Assembly: GCA_902559305.1 (NCBI GenBank)
Contig: CACEHK010000002.1
Coordinates: 1 to 64,000, forward strand
Source: an uncultured Pelagibacteraceae bacterium
Lineage (GTDB): Bacteria; Pseudomonadota; Alphaproteobacteria; Pelagibacterales; Pelagibacteraceae
Reading direction: 5' to 3'
Length of the DNA: 64,000 bases
Shown here: piece after piece, positions 27,694 to 35,811 of the stretch
How positions within the stretch are numbered: position 1 is the first letter of the stretch
How the letters are laid out: every line of letters begins with the position of its first letter
Program-made: the position numbers and the translations under genes
Notes under the pieces: model-generated
What the model was told of the DNA's origin: nothing
Databases searched by the model: none
The model's input: only the letters and a program-made list of their open reading frames with translations

Positions 27694-27983
27694 TACATAT
27701 CCATCTTAGTTAATTCCCAAGCGGTCATACTGTTTACACACTCATCAAAAATTGGTTTTCCAACTGGATGTGTTCCAGACACCAATTGTTTCATTGCATC
27801 TACATTATGAACATGTACTTTAAACATTATTCCACCTTTATCAGGTGTTACTGAAGCAATAGTTTTTTCTGGATAAGCTGCTGATTTTCTTACACTCATT
27901 CCCTCATCAGATTGCATCCAACCCATGAATTTTTCAAGCTTACCATCTTTTAAATCAACATATACTAACATTTCTTTTTCCAT
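27693..27983 (-). CDS. Small alpha/beta-barrel-like protein of unknown function
   Basis: About 96 residues starting at the ATG whose complement is at 27981-27983 (MEKEMLVYVDLKDGKLEKF); an AAAGGAATT ribosome site just upstream favours this start over one five codons earlier. The layout, a strand, a helix with GWMQSDEGMSVRKSAA, and a VHVHNVDAMKQLVSG segment, suggests a ferredoxin-like dimeric barrel such as antibiotic-biosynthesis monooxygenases, but the match is loose. It is probably the first gene of the leftward run ending at 21724. Confidence 0.65.
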   Translation of the reverse strand: MEKEMLVYVDLKDGKLEKFMGWMQSDEGMSVRKSAAYPEKTIASVTPDKGGIMFKVHVHNVDAMKQLVSGTHPVGKPIFDECVNSMTAWELTKMDM

Positions 27984-28070
27984 TTTAATTCCTTTCAATA
28001 GTTAATTTTTTTAATTTAAATTAAAGATTAATGAGTTCTAATGCTTTTGTTACAAATCAGATATGCGTAA

Positions 28071-29072
28071 TTATATCCAATCAGGAAATGGGAGACCTTT
28101 TTCTTGTAGAAAAGATTTATTGAACATCTTTGAGTTGTATTTGTCAGATTTGTCGCACAAAATTGTTACTATAGTTTTTCCTGGACCAAGTTCTTTTCCT
28201 AATCTAATTGCACCGGCAATATTAACCCCACAACTTGTGCCAAGACTTAAACCTTCATTTTGAATTAGATCATATAGTATTGGTAAAGACTCATGATCAC
28301 TTATTGAAAAAGCGCCATCTATTTTAGCTTCGGCAAAATTTGCTGTTACTCTGCTTGAGCCAATTCCTTCTGTGATTGAGCCGCCTTCACTTTTTAACTC
28401 ACTATTTGTTATATAATTATAAAGCGCAGATCCCGCTGGGTCTGATAGATAAATTTTAATATCTTTATTCTTTTCTTTTAAATAACTGCTCACTCCTCCA
28501 ATAGTTCCACCTGTTCCTGAAGAACATACAAAACCATCAATTTTACCATCTGTTTGTTCCAAAATTTCAGGTCCAGTTGTTTCATAATGGCCTTTAGCAT
28601 TTGCCGTGTTATCAAATTGATTAGCCCAGACTACTCCATAATTATTTGAACTTTTAAGTTCGTCAGCTAATCTTCCAGCAACTTTTACATAATTACCATC
28701 ATCTTTATATGGTTTAGGTGGAACCAATCTTAAATCAGCACCAATATTTTTTAGCATATCTTTTTTTTCTTGTGTTTGATTATCATTCATCACAATTATT
28801 GTTTTATAACCAATTGAGTTTCCAATTAAACATAAACCGATTCCAGTATTTCCTGCAGTTCCTTCAACTATTATTCCACCTTTTGAAATTAATTTTTTTT
28901 CTTCTGCATCTTTAATTAAAGCAAGAGCAGCTCTGTCTTTTACTGAACCTCCCGGATTTAAATATTCTGCTTTACCATAAATATTACATCCTGTTATCTC
29001 TGATGCTGCCTTAAGTTTTATTAAAGGAGTATTTCCAATTCCTTCTACAAAATTATTTTGAGAATTTTTCAT
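28071..29072 (-). CDS. cysK: Cysteine synthase A
   Basis: CysK (O-acetylserine sulfhydrylase) makes cysteine from O-acetylserine and sulfide with PLP. The 333-residue protein has the PLP lysine in NPGGSVKDRAAL (near residue 44), the substrate loop EGTAGNTGIGL, and the phosphate-binding SGTGGTIGGV near 179. It follows cysE with a one-base overlap, the classic cysteine-synthase pair. In this protein the C-terminal portion (ILCDKSDKYNSKMFNKSFL) is slightly longer than in E. coli CysK. The adjoining persulfide dioxygenase indicates a local sulfur-handling unit. Confidence 0.92.
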   Translation of the reverse strand: MKNSQNNFVEGIGNTPLIKLKAASEITGCNIYGKAEYLNPGGSVKDRAALALIKDAEEKKLISKGGIIVEGTAGNTGIGLCLIGNSIGYKTIIVMNDNQTQEKKDMLKNIGADLRLVPPKPYKDDGNYVKVAGRLADELKSSNNYGVVWANQFDNTANAKGHYETTGPEILEQTDGKIDGFVCSSGTGGTIGGVSSYLKEKNKDIKIYLSDPAGSALYNYITNSELKSEGGSITEGIGSSRVTANFAEAKIDGAFSISDHESLPILYDLIQNEGLSLGTSCGVNIAGAIRLGKELGPGKTIVTILCDKSDKYNSKMFNKSFLQEKGLPFPDWI

Positions 29073-29638
29073 TAATTATTTCCATTAGATATACCATACG
29101 GTTTAAACTCATCTGTTGCTGTACCAACATTTTTTGCAGGTATACCAACCATTACTGCTTTTTCAGGAACATCTTTTGTTACAACGGCATTTGCTCCTAT
29201 CTTTGCATTTTTACCAACTACTACAGGCCCTAAAACTTGTGCACCTGAACCTACAACTACATTGTCCATTAAAGTTGGATGTCTTTTAACTTCTCTTTGT
29301 TCATTTGAATTTATACTTGGTGAAATCCCTCCCAAAGTTGCCATATGATATATTGTAACATTATCACCAATCTCTGAAGTTTCACCAATAACTACTCCCA
29401 TACCATGATCAATGAATAAATTTTTACCTATTTTTGCTTTTGGATGTATTTCTATTCCAGTTAAAAATCTTGAAAATTGAGAAATTATTCTTGCGATTAA
29501 ATCAAATTTAGCAACTGAAAAAAAATTTGCAATTTTATGAAAAAAAACTGCTTTAACACCTGGGTAAGTTAATATTACACTTAACTTTGATTTCGCAGCT
29601 GGATCTCTACTAATTATCGATTCTAAAAATTCATTCAT
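29072..29638 (-). CDS. cysE: Serine O-acetyltransferase
   Basis: A 188-residue short-form CysE that acetylates serine from acetyl-CoA to feed cysteine synthesis. The left-handed beta-helix hexapeptide repeats are obvious from about residue 65 ([22 protein letters not shown]), and the catalytic His/Asp sit in FIDHGMG. The N-terminal helical domain of the long E. coli type is reduced, as in epsilon-type short CysE. It is coupled to cysK by a one-base overlap. Confidence 0.92.
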   Translation of the reverse strand: MNEFLESIISRDPAAKSKLSVILTYPGVKAVFFHKIANFFSVAKFDLIARIISQFSRFLTGIEIHPKAKIGKNLFIDHGMGVVIGETSEIGDNVTIYHMATLGGISPSINSNEQREVKRHPTLMDNVVVGSGAQVLGPVVVGKNAKIGANAVVTKDVPEKAVMVGIPAKNVGTATDEFKPYGISNGNN

Positions 29639-29673
29639 GATATTTAAATTATATTGATTATTTAAATGATCAA

Positions 29674-29793
29674 TTAGCTGTTACAACAACAGCTACCTGA
29701 TGTAGGATTGCAAGAGCATTCTTTGCTTCCGTCACAAGAGCATCCATCGTATGTACAGTTCGTACATTTACATTTTGGGTTATTGCAAACCAT
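29674..29793 (-). CDS. Metallothionein-like 39-residue Cys-rich protein
   Basis: A 39-codon leftward frame (ATG complement at 29791-29793, TAA at 29674-29676) encodes a protein with 11 cysteines, at residues 3, 8, 10, 13, 18, 20, 26, 28, 35, 36 and 37. The CxC, CxxC and CCC spacing and the absence of Leu, Ile or Phe are typical of metallothioneins, which bind Zn, Cu or Cd through thiolates. No histidine is present. It lies between the ETHE1-like gene and cysE on the same strand. No Shine-Dalgarno is clear; a TATAAT-like box lies very close upstream, so translation may be near-leaderless. Confidence 0.7.
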   Translation of the reverse strand: MVCNNPKCKCTNCTYDGCSCDGSKECSCNPTSGSCCCNS

Positions 29794-29846
29794 ATATATT
29801 ATAATAATTACTGTGTTAAAAATTACAAGGTCAATTTAGCCGCAAA

Positions 29847-30539
29847 CTATAACTGATTAATTGTAAGACCTTTTAAGTTTGCAGGAACAGCTATATCCAT
29901 CATTTTTGGATTTGCTAAATTAAGATTATTCATTATCTCAGCGTATTCCTCTTTTGAACCCACTTGTAATCTTGGATTATTATTTTTTTCATTTTCAATT
30001 GTTGAGTATTTTTTTCCATTATAATCATGAGCAGGATATACTAATGTTTTTTCTGGTAACTTTAATAATTTATTGAATAGAGAGTCATAAGCATCATATG
30101 AACTTCCATTTTGAAAATCTGTTCTTCCAGTTCCATTTATTAAAAGAGTATCGCCAGTAAAAACTCTATCATTCATTAAATAACTATAAGAACAATCTGT
30201 ATGACCTGGAGTATAAATTGCCTTTAGTTCAATATTTTCTACATTTATTTTTTCGCTATCTTTAATTTTTAAATCAATTACTTCTGACTTAGAATTTTCT
30301 CCCATAATCCTTATACAGTTTGTTCTTTTATTAAGTTCATTTAATCCTGTGATATGATCAGCATGAATATGGGTATCTATAACTTTTACTAATTTTAGTT
30401 CTAATTTTTCCAAAGTTTTTAAATACTTGTTTGTATGTTCTATAACAGGATCAATTATTAATGCTTCTCTACCTTTGCCGCTAGATATAATGTAAGTGTA
30501 GGTTGAAGATTTTGTATCAAATAGTTGTTCAAATATCAT
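29847..30539 (-). CDS. ETHE1-like persulfide dioxygenase (MBL fold)
   Basis: A 230-residue metallo-beta-lactamase-fold enzyme. The metal motif THIHADHITG (near residue 57), TPGHTDCSYSYLM, FTGDTLLINGTGRTDFQ and YPAHDYNGKKYSTIENEKNNNPRL match ETHE1/persulfide dioxygenases, which oxidise glutathione persulfide to sulfite with a mononuclear iron. The GRTDFQ and ST-x-x-x-EK-x-x-NPRL motifs separate it from ordinary glyoxalase II. It is upstream of the metallothionein-like gene and cysEK on the same strand, consistent with sulfane-sulfur handling. Confidence 0.88.
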   Translation of the reverse strand: MIFEQLFDTKSSTYTYIISSGKGREALIIDPVIEHTNKYLKTLEKLELKLVKVIDTHIHADHITGLNELNKRTNCIRIMGENSKSEVIDLKIKDSEKINVENIELKAIYTPGHTDCSYSYLMNDRVFTGDTLLINGTGRTDFQNGSSYDAYDSLFNKLLKLPEKTLVYPAHDYNGKKYSTIENEKNNNPRLQVGSKEEYAEIMNNLNLANPKMMDIAVPANLKGLTINQL

Positions 30540-30621
30540 TAGTTAGTAATACTATAAAAAATTGCATAGCAAATCAATCTTGCTTATAATCATTCTAAAA
30601 AAAAATCTAAAGGAGAATTGA

Positions 30622-31284
30622 ATGACTTTAAAAATAAATAGTGTAGCTCCAGATTTCAAAGCAAAAACTCAAATGGGAGACATTTCGTTTCATGAGTGGC
30701 TTGGAGATAGCTGGGGTGTTTTATTTTCTCACCCAAAAGACTTTACACCAGTTTGTACAACTGAGCTTGGAGCATTAGCTAAAATGAAGCCAGAGTTTGA
30801 CAAAAGAAATGTAAAAGTCATGGGATTGAGTGTTGACCCAGTTGACGACCATGTCAAATGGATAGACGATATTACCGATGTATGTGGTATGAAACCCGAG
30901 TATCCAATTGTTGCTGATGAAAAATTAGAGGTTGCAAAACTTTATAATATGCTTGAAGCAGATGCAGGTGTATCCTCAGGAGGTAGAACTGCAGTTGATA
31001 ACGAAACAGTTAGAACAGTTTATGTTATAAGACCAGATAAAAGAATTGGTTTATTTTTAACTTATCCTATGACAACTGGTAGAAACTTTCATGAAATATT
31101 GAGAGCTATTGATTCAATGCAAAGAACTATCAAACATAAAATTGCTACACCCGCAGACTGGAAGCCTGGAGAAAAAGTAATAATTGTTCCTAAAGTAACT
31201 AACGAGGAAGCAAAAAAAATATATCCAGATGGATGGGAAACTATAAAACCATACTTAAGAAAAGTTCCAGATCCACATAAATAA
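30622..31284 (+). CDS. 1-Cys peroxiredoxin (Prx6 type)
   Basis: A 220-residue peroxiredoxin with the peroxidatic Cys in SHPKDFTPVCTTELG (near residue 47) and the long C-terminal domain (PADWKPGEKVIIVP...DGWETIKPYLRKVPDP) of the Prx6 group. No resolving Cys is found in the C-terminal region, so it is probably of the 1-Cys kind, reduced by an outside thiol. It removes hydrogen and organic peroxides in the cytoplasm. A good AAGGAGAATTG ribosome site precedes the ATG; it is divergent from the persulfide dioxygenase. Confidence 0.93.
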   Translation: MTLKINSVAPDFKAKTQMGDISFHEWLGDSWGVLFSHPKDFTPVCTTELGALAKMKPEFDKRNVKVMGLSVDPVDDHVKWIDDITDVCGMKPEYPIVADEKLEVAKLYNMLEADAGVSSGGRTAVDNETVRTVYVIRPDKRIGLFLTYPMTTGRNFHEILRAIDSMQRTIKHKIATPADWKPGEKVIIVPKVTNEEAKKIYPDGWETIKPYLRKVPDPHK

Positions 31285-31296
31285 GTACAAAAAATT

Positions 31297-31336
31297 AAAC
31301 CAACAATCTTAGAAATAAGGTTGTTGGTTTTTTTTA
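31297..31336. terminator. Terminator between peroxiredoxin and racemase genes
   Basis: Arms AAACCAACAA-TCTT (31297-31310) and AAGG-TTGTTGGTTT (31317-31330) form a nearly perfect stem with a 6-nt loop, followed by a T run to 31335. A-rich sequence precedes the stem, so it can also terminate the convergent leftward racemase transcript, whose stop codon lies at 31334. Confidence 0.82.
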
Positions 31337-32029
31337 ACGTTTGTATTTTTTCATACAAACTTCAGCCAATAATAAATTTGGGTCAATAAAAAGCTTCGAC
31401 TCTTTTGCTTTTCTAAAGGATTTGTATGCAAATATAGCTATTGGCAATTCAGTACATCCTAAAATAATTTTTTTACACTTTTTTTTTATTAAATATTTTA
31501 CCGCTTCTCTTAAAACTATTTCAGCCTCTTTAACCTTTCCCATTTTAACATATTTAATTGCTTTATTTACTGAGCTTTTTTGTAAATTTTTATCTGGGCT
31601 AATTAATTTAAAATTTTTATCAAAATAATTATTATAGATTTTTGTTTTTAAGGTAGCTTCAGTACATAAAATACCAATAGTAGAATTTTTTTTACATTTT
31701 TTTTTAGTGTATAGATAAACTTCTTTGGGCATGCTTAATAAAGGAATTTTAATTTTTTTTTGAATATCATTGTGCCAATAATGTGCAGTGTTGCATGGCA
31801 TTACGATAAATTTACATTTATTTTTTTGTAACATTTTACAACCATCAACAAGTGCTTTTAAGACATTAAAATACTTTTTTAAGTTTTCAGGTCTTTTTGG
31901 GGTGTTAGATTTATTGTAGAGAATAAACATAGGGTATTGTTGATCAAATTTTCCTCTATTAAGCTTAGCTAATTTATTAGAAAAATCTAAGCCTGCTTGT
32001 GTTCCCATTCCACCTAATATACCGATCAT
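31334..32029 (-). CDS. Aspartate/glutamate racemase family protein
   Basis: A 231-residue cofactor-independent racemase-fold protein. The two catalytic cysteines are present, the first in VMPCNTAHYW (near residue 79) and the second in ILGCTELPIAI (near 193); the N-terminal GILGGMGTQAGLDF is the conserved start of aspartate racemases. D-aspartate or D-glutamate formation or breakdown is the likely activity. It stands alone, leftward, between the peroxiredoxin terminator and the MFS gene. Confidence 0.9.
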   Translation of the reverse strand: MIGILGGMGTQAGLDFSNKLAKLNRGKFDQQYPMFILYNKSNTPKRPENLKKYFNVLKALVDGCKMLQKNKCKFIVMPCNTAHYWHNDIQKKIKIPLLSMPKEVYLYTKKKCKKNSTIGILCTEATLKTKIYNNYFDKNFKLISPDKNLQKSSVNKAIKYVKMGKVKEAEIVLREAVKYLIKKKCKKIILGCTELPIAIFAYKSFRKAKESKLFIDPNLLLAEVCMKKYKR

Positions 32030-32109
32030 AGAGATTATTAGTTTTTGATTTTTGTTTTAAGCATTTAAGTATACAACTATATTTTAATTATAATTATGCA
32101 AGAGATATC

Positions 32110-33276
32110 ATGAATAGAAATCTTTCATTACTTGTTTCAAGTCAAGTATTTGGCTTTACAGCTGCTACAGTAACTGTTTTTATAAGCGGTATTATTGGCG
32201 CTCAATTAAGTCCTATTAAAACATTATCTACTCTACCTCCTTCAATTTATGTTGTTGGCACTGCTGCTGCCACAATATTTGCTGCGAAGATAATGAGTAT
32301 TGTTGGTCGTAGAATTGGATTTGTTTCAGCATCTGTTACAGGCTCAATGGCCTGTTTGATTGGTGCTTATGCAATAATGATAGAAAGTTTTTCTTTATTT
32401 TGTTTTTCTAAATTTATTTTAGGGGCCACTATGGCTTTTAATCACCAATATCGTTTTGCTGCAGCTGAAAGTGTAGAGAAAGAACAAGCTCCCAAAGCTA
32501 TTTCATCACTATTATTAGCAGGTATCGTTGCTGCTTTTCTTGGTATAAGTTTATCAAATTATACGAAAGATTTTGTAAGTGATTATTTATATGTAGGTTC
32601 ATATTTAACTTTAGCAGTTTTAACATTAATACCTTCCTTTTTATTATTTTTTTTTAGAGATATTAGAGAAGTTTCTTTTGTTTCTAATGAAGAAAATAAA
32701 TCTAGGAATTATTTAGAATTTCTTTCTGATCCAAAATTTTTACAAGCAATTACTTCAGCAGCTTTTGCTTATGCAGTAATGTCTTTTTTAATGACAGCAA
32801 CACCAATAAGCATGCATATTGTACATCATTTAAGTTTAGAAAAAACAGGCATAGTTCTTCAATTTCATGTTCTGGCAATGTTTTTACCATCACTAGTTAC
32901 AGGTAATTTAATTAAAAAATTTGGTTATAGCAAAATGATGTATGCAGGTGTTTTATTTTATATTTTAACAATCTTAATGAGTTTTTTTGAACCATCTTTT
33001 TTAAATTATTTTATAGGCTTAATTTTTTTAGGTATTGGGTGGAATTTTTTATTTATATCTGGAACTAGTTTGTTAGTTACTACTTACAAACCTGAAGAAA
33101 AGTTTAAAGCTCAAGGGTTTAATGATTTACTGGTTTTTTCTTCTATGGCTTTAGCAAGCTTGTCTGCTGGCATACTAATTTCTCTTACTAGTTGGAAAAC
33201 AGTGAATTTACTTTGTATACCCTTTTTGGTCTTAATTATTGCATCAATAATAAACGCAGACCGTAACACTAAATGA
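32110..33276 (+). CDS. Major facilitator superfamily transporter
   Basis: A 388-residue protein with 12 predicted helices. The loop after helix 2 (KIMSIVGRRIGFVSASV) corresponds to the MFS G-x-x-x-D-R-x-G-R-R region, and a similar loop (KKFGYSKMMYAGVLF) occurs in the second half. The long central loop lies near residues 190-205. Export of a small compound is the usual role, and the substrate is not evident. It overlaps the LysE-type exporter gene by 4 bp and is co-transcribed with it. Confidence 0.87.
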   Translation: MNRNLSLLVSSQVFGFTAATVTVFISGIIGAQLSPIKTLSTLPPSIYVVGTAAATIFAAKIMSIVGRRIGFVSASVTGSMACLIGAYAIMIESFSLFCFSKFILGATMAFNHQYRFAAAESVEKEQAPKAISSLLLAGIVAAFLGISLSNYTKDFVSDYLYVGSYLTLAVLTLIPSFLLFFFRDIREVSFVSNEENKSRNYLEFLSDPKFLQAITSAAFAYAVMSFLMTATPISMHIVHHLSLEKTGIVLQFHVLAMFLPSLVTGNLIKKFGYSKMMYAGVLFYILTILMSFFEPSFLNYFIGLIFLGIGWNFLFISGTSLLVTTYKPEEKFKAQGFNDLLVFSSMALASLSAGILISLTSWKTVNLLCIPFLVLIIASIINADRNTK

Positions 33277-33887
33277 CTTTTTTAATACTTGGTTTTATCA
33301 CAGGTTTGAGTTTGATTTTGGCTATCGGTGCTCAAAACATTTTTGTAATAGAGCAAGGTTTAAAAAAAAAATATATATTTTTAGTTTGTTTAATTTGCTC
33401 TTTATCAGATTTAATACTAATTTTCTTAGGAATATTTCTATTTGAATACTTTAAAATTTACTTAACAAAAAATGTTGAATTATTTTTTAATATACTGCTT
33501 TTCATCTTTTTAATTTACTTTATCTATAGCAAAGTAAGATCTTTATATCAAAGATCAGAGATAAACTTTGAAAGTGTTGATTTATCTCTCAAAAATATAA
33601 TAATTAAAACTTTAGCATTTACATATTTAAATCCACATGTTTACTCAGATACAGTCTTTTTTTTAGGAAATTTTTCTAAAAATTTTTTAGTTTCACACAA
33701 ATATTTATTTGGAATAGGTGCTTCTATCGCATCTTTTTTATTTTTTTTCTCTTTAGGTTATTTAGCTAAATTTTTTTCAAACTATTTAATCAATTCGAAT
33801 ACTTGGAAAATAATAAATTTTTTTATTATTATATTTATGACCGTTTTATCTAGCTATGTATTTATGGAAATTATTTACTTAATTTAA
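33273..33887 (+). CDS. LysE/ArgO family amino-acid exporter
   Basis: A 204-residue membrane protein with six hydrophobic helices. The motif AIGAQNIFVIEQGLKKKYIF at the N-terminus is the LysE-type signature and TYLNPHVYSDTVFFLG in the middle resembles ArgO/LysE proteins for basic amino acids. It probably exports lysine, arginine or a related compound. The start sits in an ATGA-type overlap with the MFS gene. Confidence 0.88.
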   Translation: MTFLILGFITGLSLILAIGAQNIFVIEQGLKKKYIFLVCLICSLSDLILIFLGIFLFEYFKIYLTKNVELFFNILLFIFLIYFIYSKVRSLYQRSEINFESVDLSLKNIIIKTLAFTYLNPHVYSDTVFFLGNFSKNFLVSHKYLFGIGASIASFLFFFSLGYLAKFFSNYLINSNTWKIINFFIIIFMTVLSSYVFMEIIYLI

Positions 33888-34011
33888 AATTTTTGCATGT
33901 GGCAACTTGCTACATTAATCTACCTTGTTTTAATCATTTAAATTATTAGATAAATCTTATCTATTATAAATAAAAGATCAGTGAGGATCTTTAAGAAAGG
34001 ATTAAAAAAAA

Positions 34012-34452
34012 ATGTTAAAGAATAACTTAGTTAAATTTACAATTTTAATATCTTTATTTTTGTTTCCAAGTAATTTAATGGCGGCTGAAGAGACCATTGA
34101 AATGTTAAACAAACTAGGTAAGGAATCAATGGTTTACTCAAAAAAAATTGTAAGAGTTGATATCGGAGACACTGTTTTTTGGAAATCAACAGACGCAGGT
34201 CATAATGTTGAATTTATTAAAGGTGGGGTGCCAGAAGGTGTTGAAAAATTTAAAACCAAATTTAATAAAGATGCAGAATATACTTTTAAAGTTCCAGGTA
34301 TCTATGCTTACTGGTGTACACCTCATAAAAGTATGGGAATGATTGGCTTTGTAGTTGTTGGAAATGATAAATCTAATTTAGAAGCAATAAAAAAAATTAA
34401 ATATTATTCAAGGTCAAAAAAAATAGCTCCAGAATTAATTAGTTCATTGTAA
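34012..34452 (+). CDS. Pseudoazurin-type blue copper protein
   Basis: A 146-residue periplasmic cupredoxin. A Sec signal peptide occupies about residues 1-24 (ending SNLMAAEE). The type 1 copper ligands are seen: His in DAGHNVEFI and the Cys, His, Met cluster in YAYWCTPHKSMGMIG. The length and GGVPEGVEKF segment match pseudoazurins, small electron carriers to periplasmic reductases or oxidases. A long A-rich leader with an AAGAAAGG site and a 7-bp hairpin (33973-33992) precedes the ATG. No nitrite reductase gene is nearby, so its partner is unknown. Confidence 0.9.
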   Translation: MLKNNLVKFTILISLFLFPSNLMAAEETIEMLNKLGKESMVYSKKIVRVDIGDTVFWKSTDAGHNVEFIKGGVPEGVEKFKTKFNKDAEYTFKVPGIYAYWCTPHKSMGMIGFVVVGNDKSNLEAIKKIKYYSRSKKIAPELISSL

Positions 34453-34466
34453 TTAAGAAAAATTAA

Positions 34467-34492
34467 CTAAGGCTATATAATTATAGCCTTAG
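34467..34492. terminator. Shared terminator of pseudoazurin and HpsN-like genes
   Basis: A perfect 11-bp stem (CTAAGGCTATA at 34467-34477, complement at 34482-34492) with a 4-nt loop lies between two convergent stop codons. The T-run is weak rightward; leftward transcripts meet a T-rich stretch after the stem. Confidence 0.75.
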
Positions 34493-34499
34493 TAAAATA

Positions 34500-35786
34500 C
34501 TAGTTTGAATAACCGTACTTTCTAAGTCTTACATCACCGGTTCTTGCGTGAGCTTCCATTCCTTCATACCTAGAAATTCTTGCAGCTGCAGCACCAACTT
34601 CTTTTGTAGATTCTTTAGTCATTCTTTGAAAACTTAATGTCTTGATAAATTTTCCAACAAACAATCCGCCAGTATATTTTCCAGCTCCTTTAGTTGGAAG
34701 AATATGATTAGTACCTGAACATTTATCACCATAAGCTACTGTTGTTTCTTCACCTATAAATAATGATCCATAATTTTTTAATCTATCATGGAACCATTTA
34801 TCTTTTTTGGTTTGGACCTCTAAGTGTTCTGGAGCATATTCGTCACTAATTGAAGCCATTTCTTCATCTGTTTCACACAAAATTACTTCACCATAATCCC
34901 TCCAAGCAGCTTCCGAACTTGTTCTTGGTAGCTCAGGAAGATCTGCAATTAATTCTGGGACTCTTTTAATAACTTCATCGGCGAGTTTTTGGCTAGTTGT
35001 AAATAACCATGCAGGAGAATTATAACCATGTTCTGCTTGTCCAACTAAATCAAAAGCTACTATTTCAGGGTCTGCAGTTTCATCTGCAATGACTGCTATT
35101 TCTGTGGGTCCAGCAAATAAATCAATACCAACTTTACCAAACAAAATTCTTTTTGCTTCAGCTACAAATTGGTTACCTGGACCAACAAGTATATCTGCTG
35201 GTTCATTACCAAACATTCCATATGTCATGGCTGCAATTGCAGGAACACCTCCTAAATTTAAAATAACATCAGCTCCACACAAGTTAGCAGTATAAATAAT
35301 TGCTGGATGGGCACCAACATTTTCTTTTGGTGGACTGCAGGCTATAATATTTTTTACACCAGCAACTTTAGCTGTAGTAACACTCATTACTGCAGAAGCA
35401 ATATGAGCGTACCTTCCACCAGGTACATAACAACCTGCTGTATTTACTGGAATAAGTTTTTGACCAGCAAACAAACCTTTTGAAAGTTCAACTTCAAAAT
35501 CTTGACCATAATTTTTTAATTGTGCTTCTGCAAATTTTCTAACTCTGTCGTAAGAAAATTTAATATCGTCCTTAGTTTTTTGATCCAAAGATTTTGTTAT
35601 TTCTTCTATTTTTTCTTTTGAAACAATAATTTCTCCCTCATACTTATCAAATTTCTTAGTTAGTTCTTTACATCCTTTTTCTCTAGATTTTTCTAATTCA
35701 TTCAAAAGGTTTTGAACTATTTCTCTAGTTTTTAAATCATCAGTAGATGATGTTTTTGGTGACTTTTTTAGATATTTGATTGTCAT
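34500..35786 (-). CDS. Histidinol dehydrogenase family protein, probable sulfopropanediol 3-dehydrogenase (HpsN-like)
   Basis: A 428-residue NAD- and Zn-dependent enzyme of the HisD family. Zn-ligand and catalytic motifs are kept: LVGQAEHG, YAPEHLEV and SGTNHILPT. The segment GRYAHIASAVMSVTTAKVAG, where true HisD has a different substrate loop, and the KTLSFQRMTKES and GMEAHARTGDVRLRKYG tail match HpsN, which oxidises 2,3-dihydroxypropane-1-sulfonate to sulfolactate. No his genes adjoin it. It is 25 bp downstream of an acetyl/butyryl phosphotransferase. The HpsN call rests on remembered motifs, so substrate is not certain. Confidence 0.75.
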   Translation of the reverse strand: MTIKYLKKSPKTSSTDDLKTREIVQNLLNELEKSREKGCKELTKKFDKYEGEIIVSKEKIEEITKSLDQKTKDDIKFSYDRVRKFAEAQLKNYGQDFEVELSKGLFAGQKLIPVNTAGCYVPGGRYAHIASAVMSVTTAKVAGVKNIIACSPPKENVGAHPAIIYTANLCGADVILNLGGVPAIAAMTYGMFGNEPADILVGPGNQFVAEAKRILFGKVGIDLFAGPTEIAVIADETADPEIVAFDLVGQAEHGYNSPAWLFTTSQKLADEVIKRVPELIADLPELPRTSSEAAWRDYGEVILCETDEEMASISDEYAPEHLEVQTKKDKWFHDRLKNYGSLFIGEETTVAYGDKCSGTNHILPTKGAGKYTGGLFVGKFIKTLSFQRMTKESTKEVGAAAARISRYEGMEAHARTGDVRLRKYGYSN

Positions 35787-35811
35787 AATTTTTGAACTTT
35801 TAAATCATTAA

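Noticed and set aside
28063..28263. 66-codon rightward frame at the end of cysK
   Set aside because: Antisense to cysK coding sequence and without recognisable features.
34500..35786. Plain hisD annotation
   Set aside because: Zn and catalytic motifs fit the HisD family, but the substrate loop and tail fit HpsN and there are no his neighbours; kept as HisD-family with a sulfonate hypothesis.
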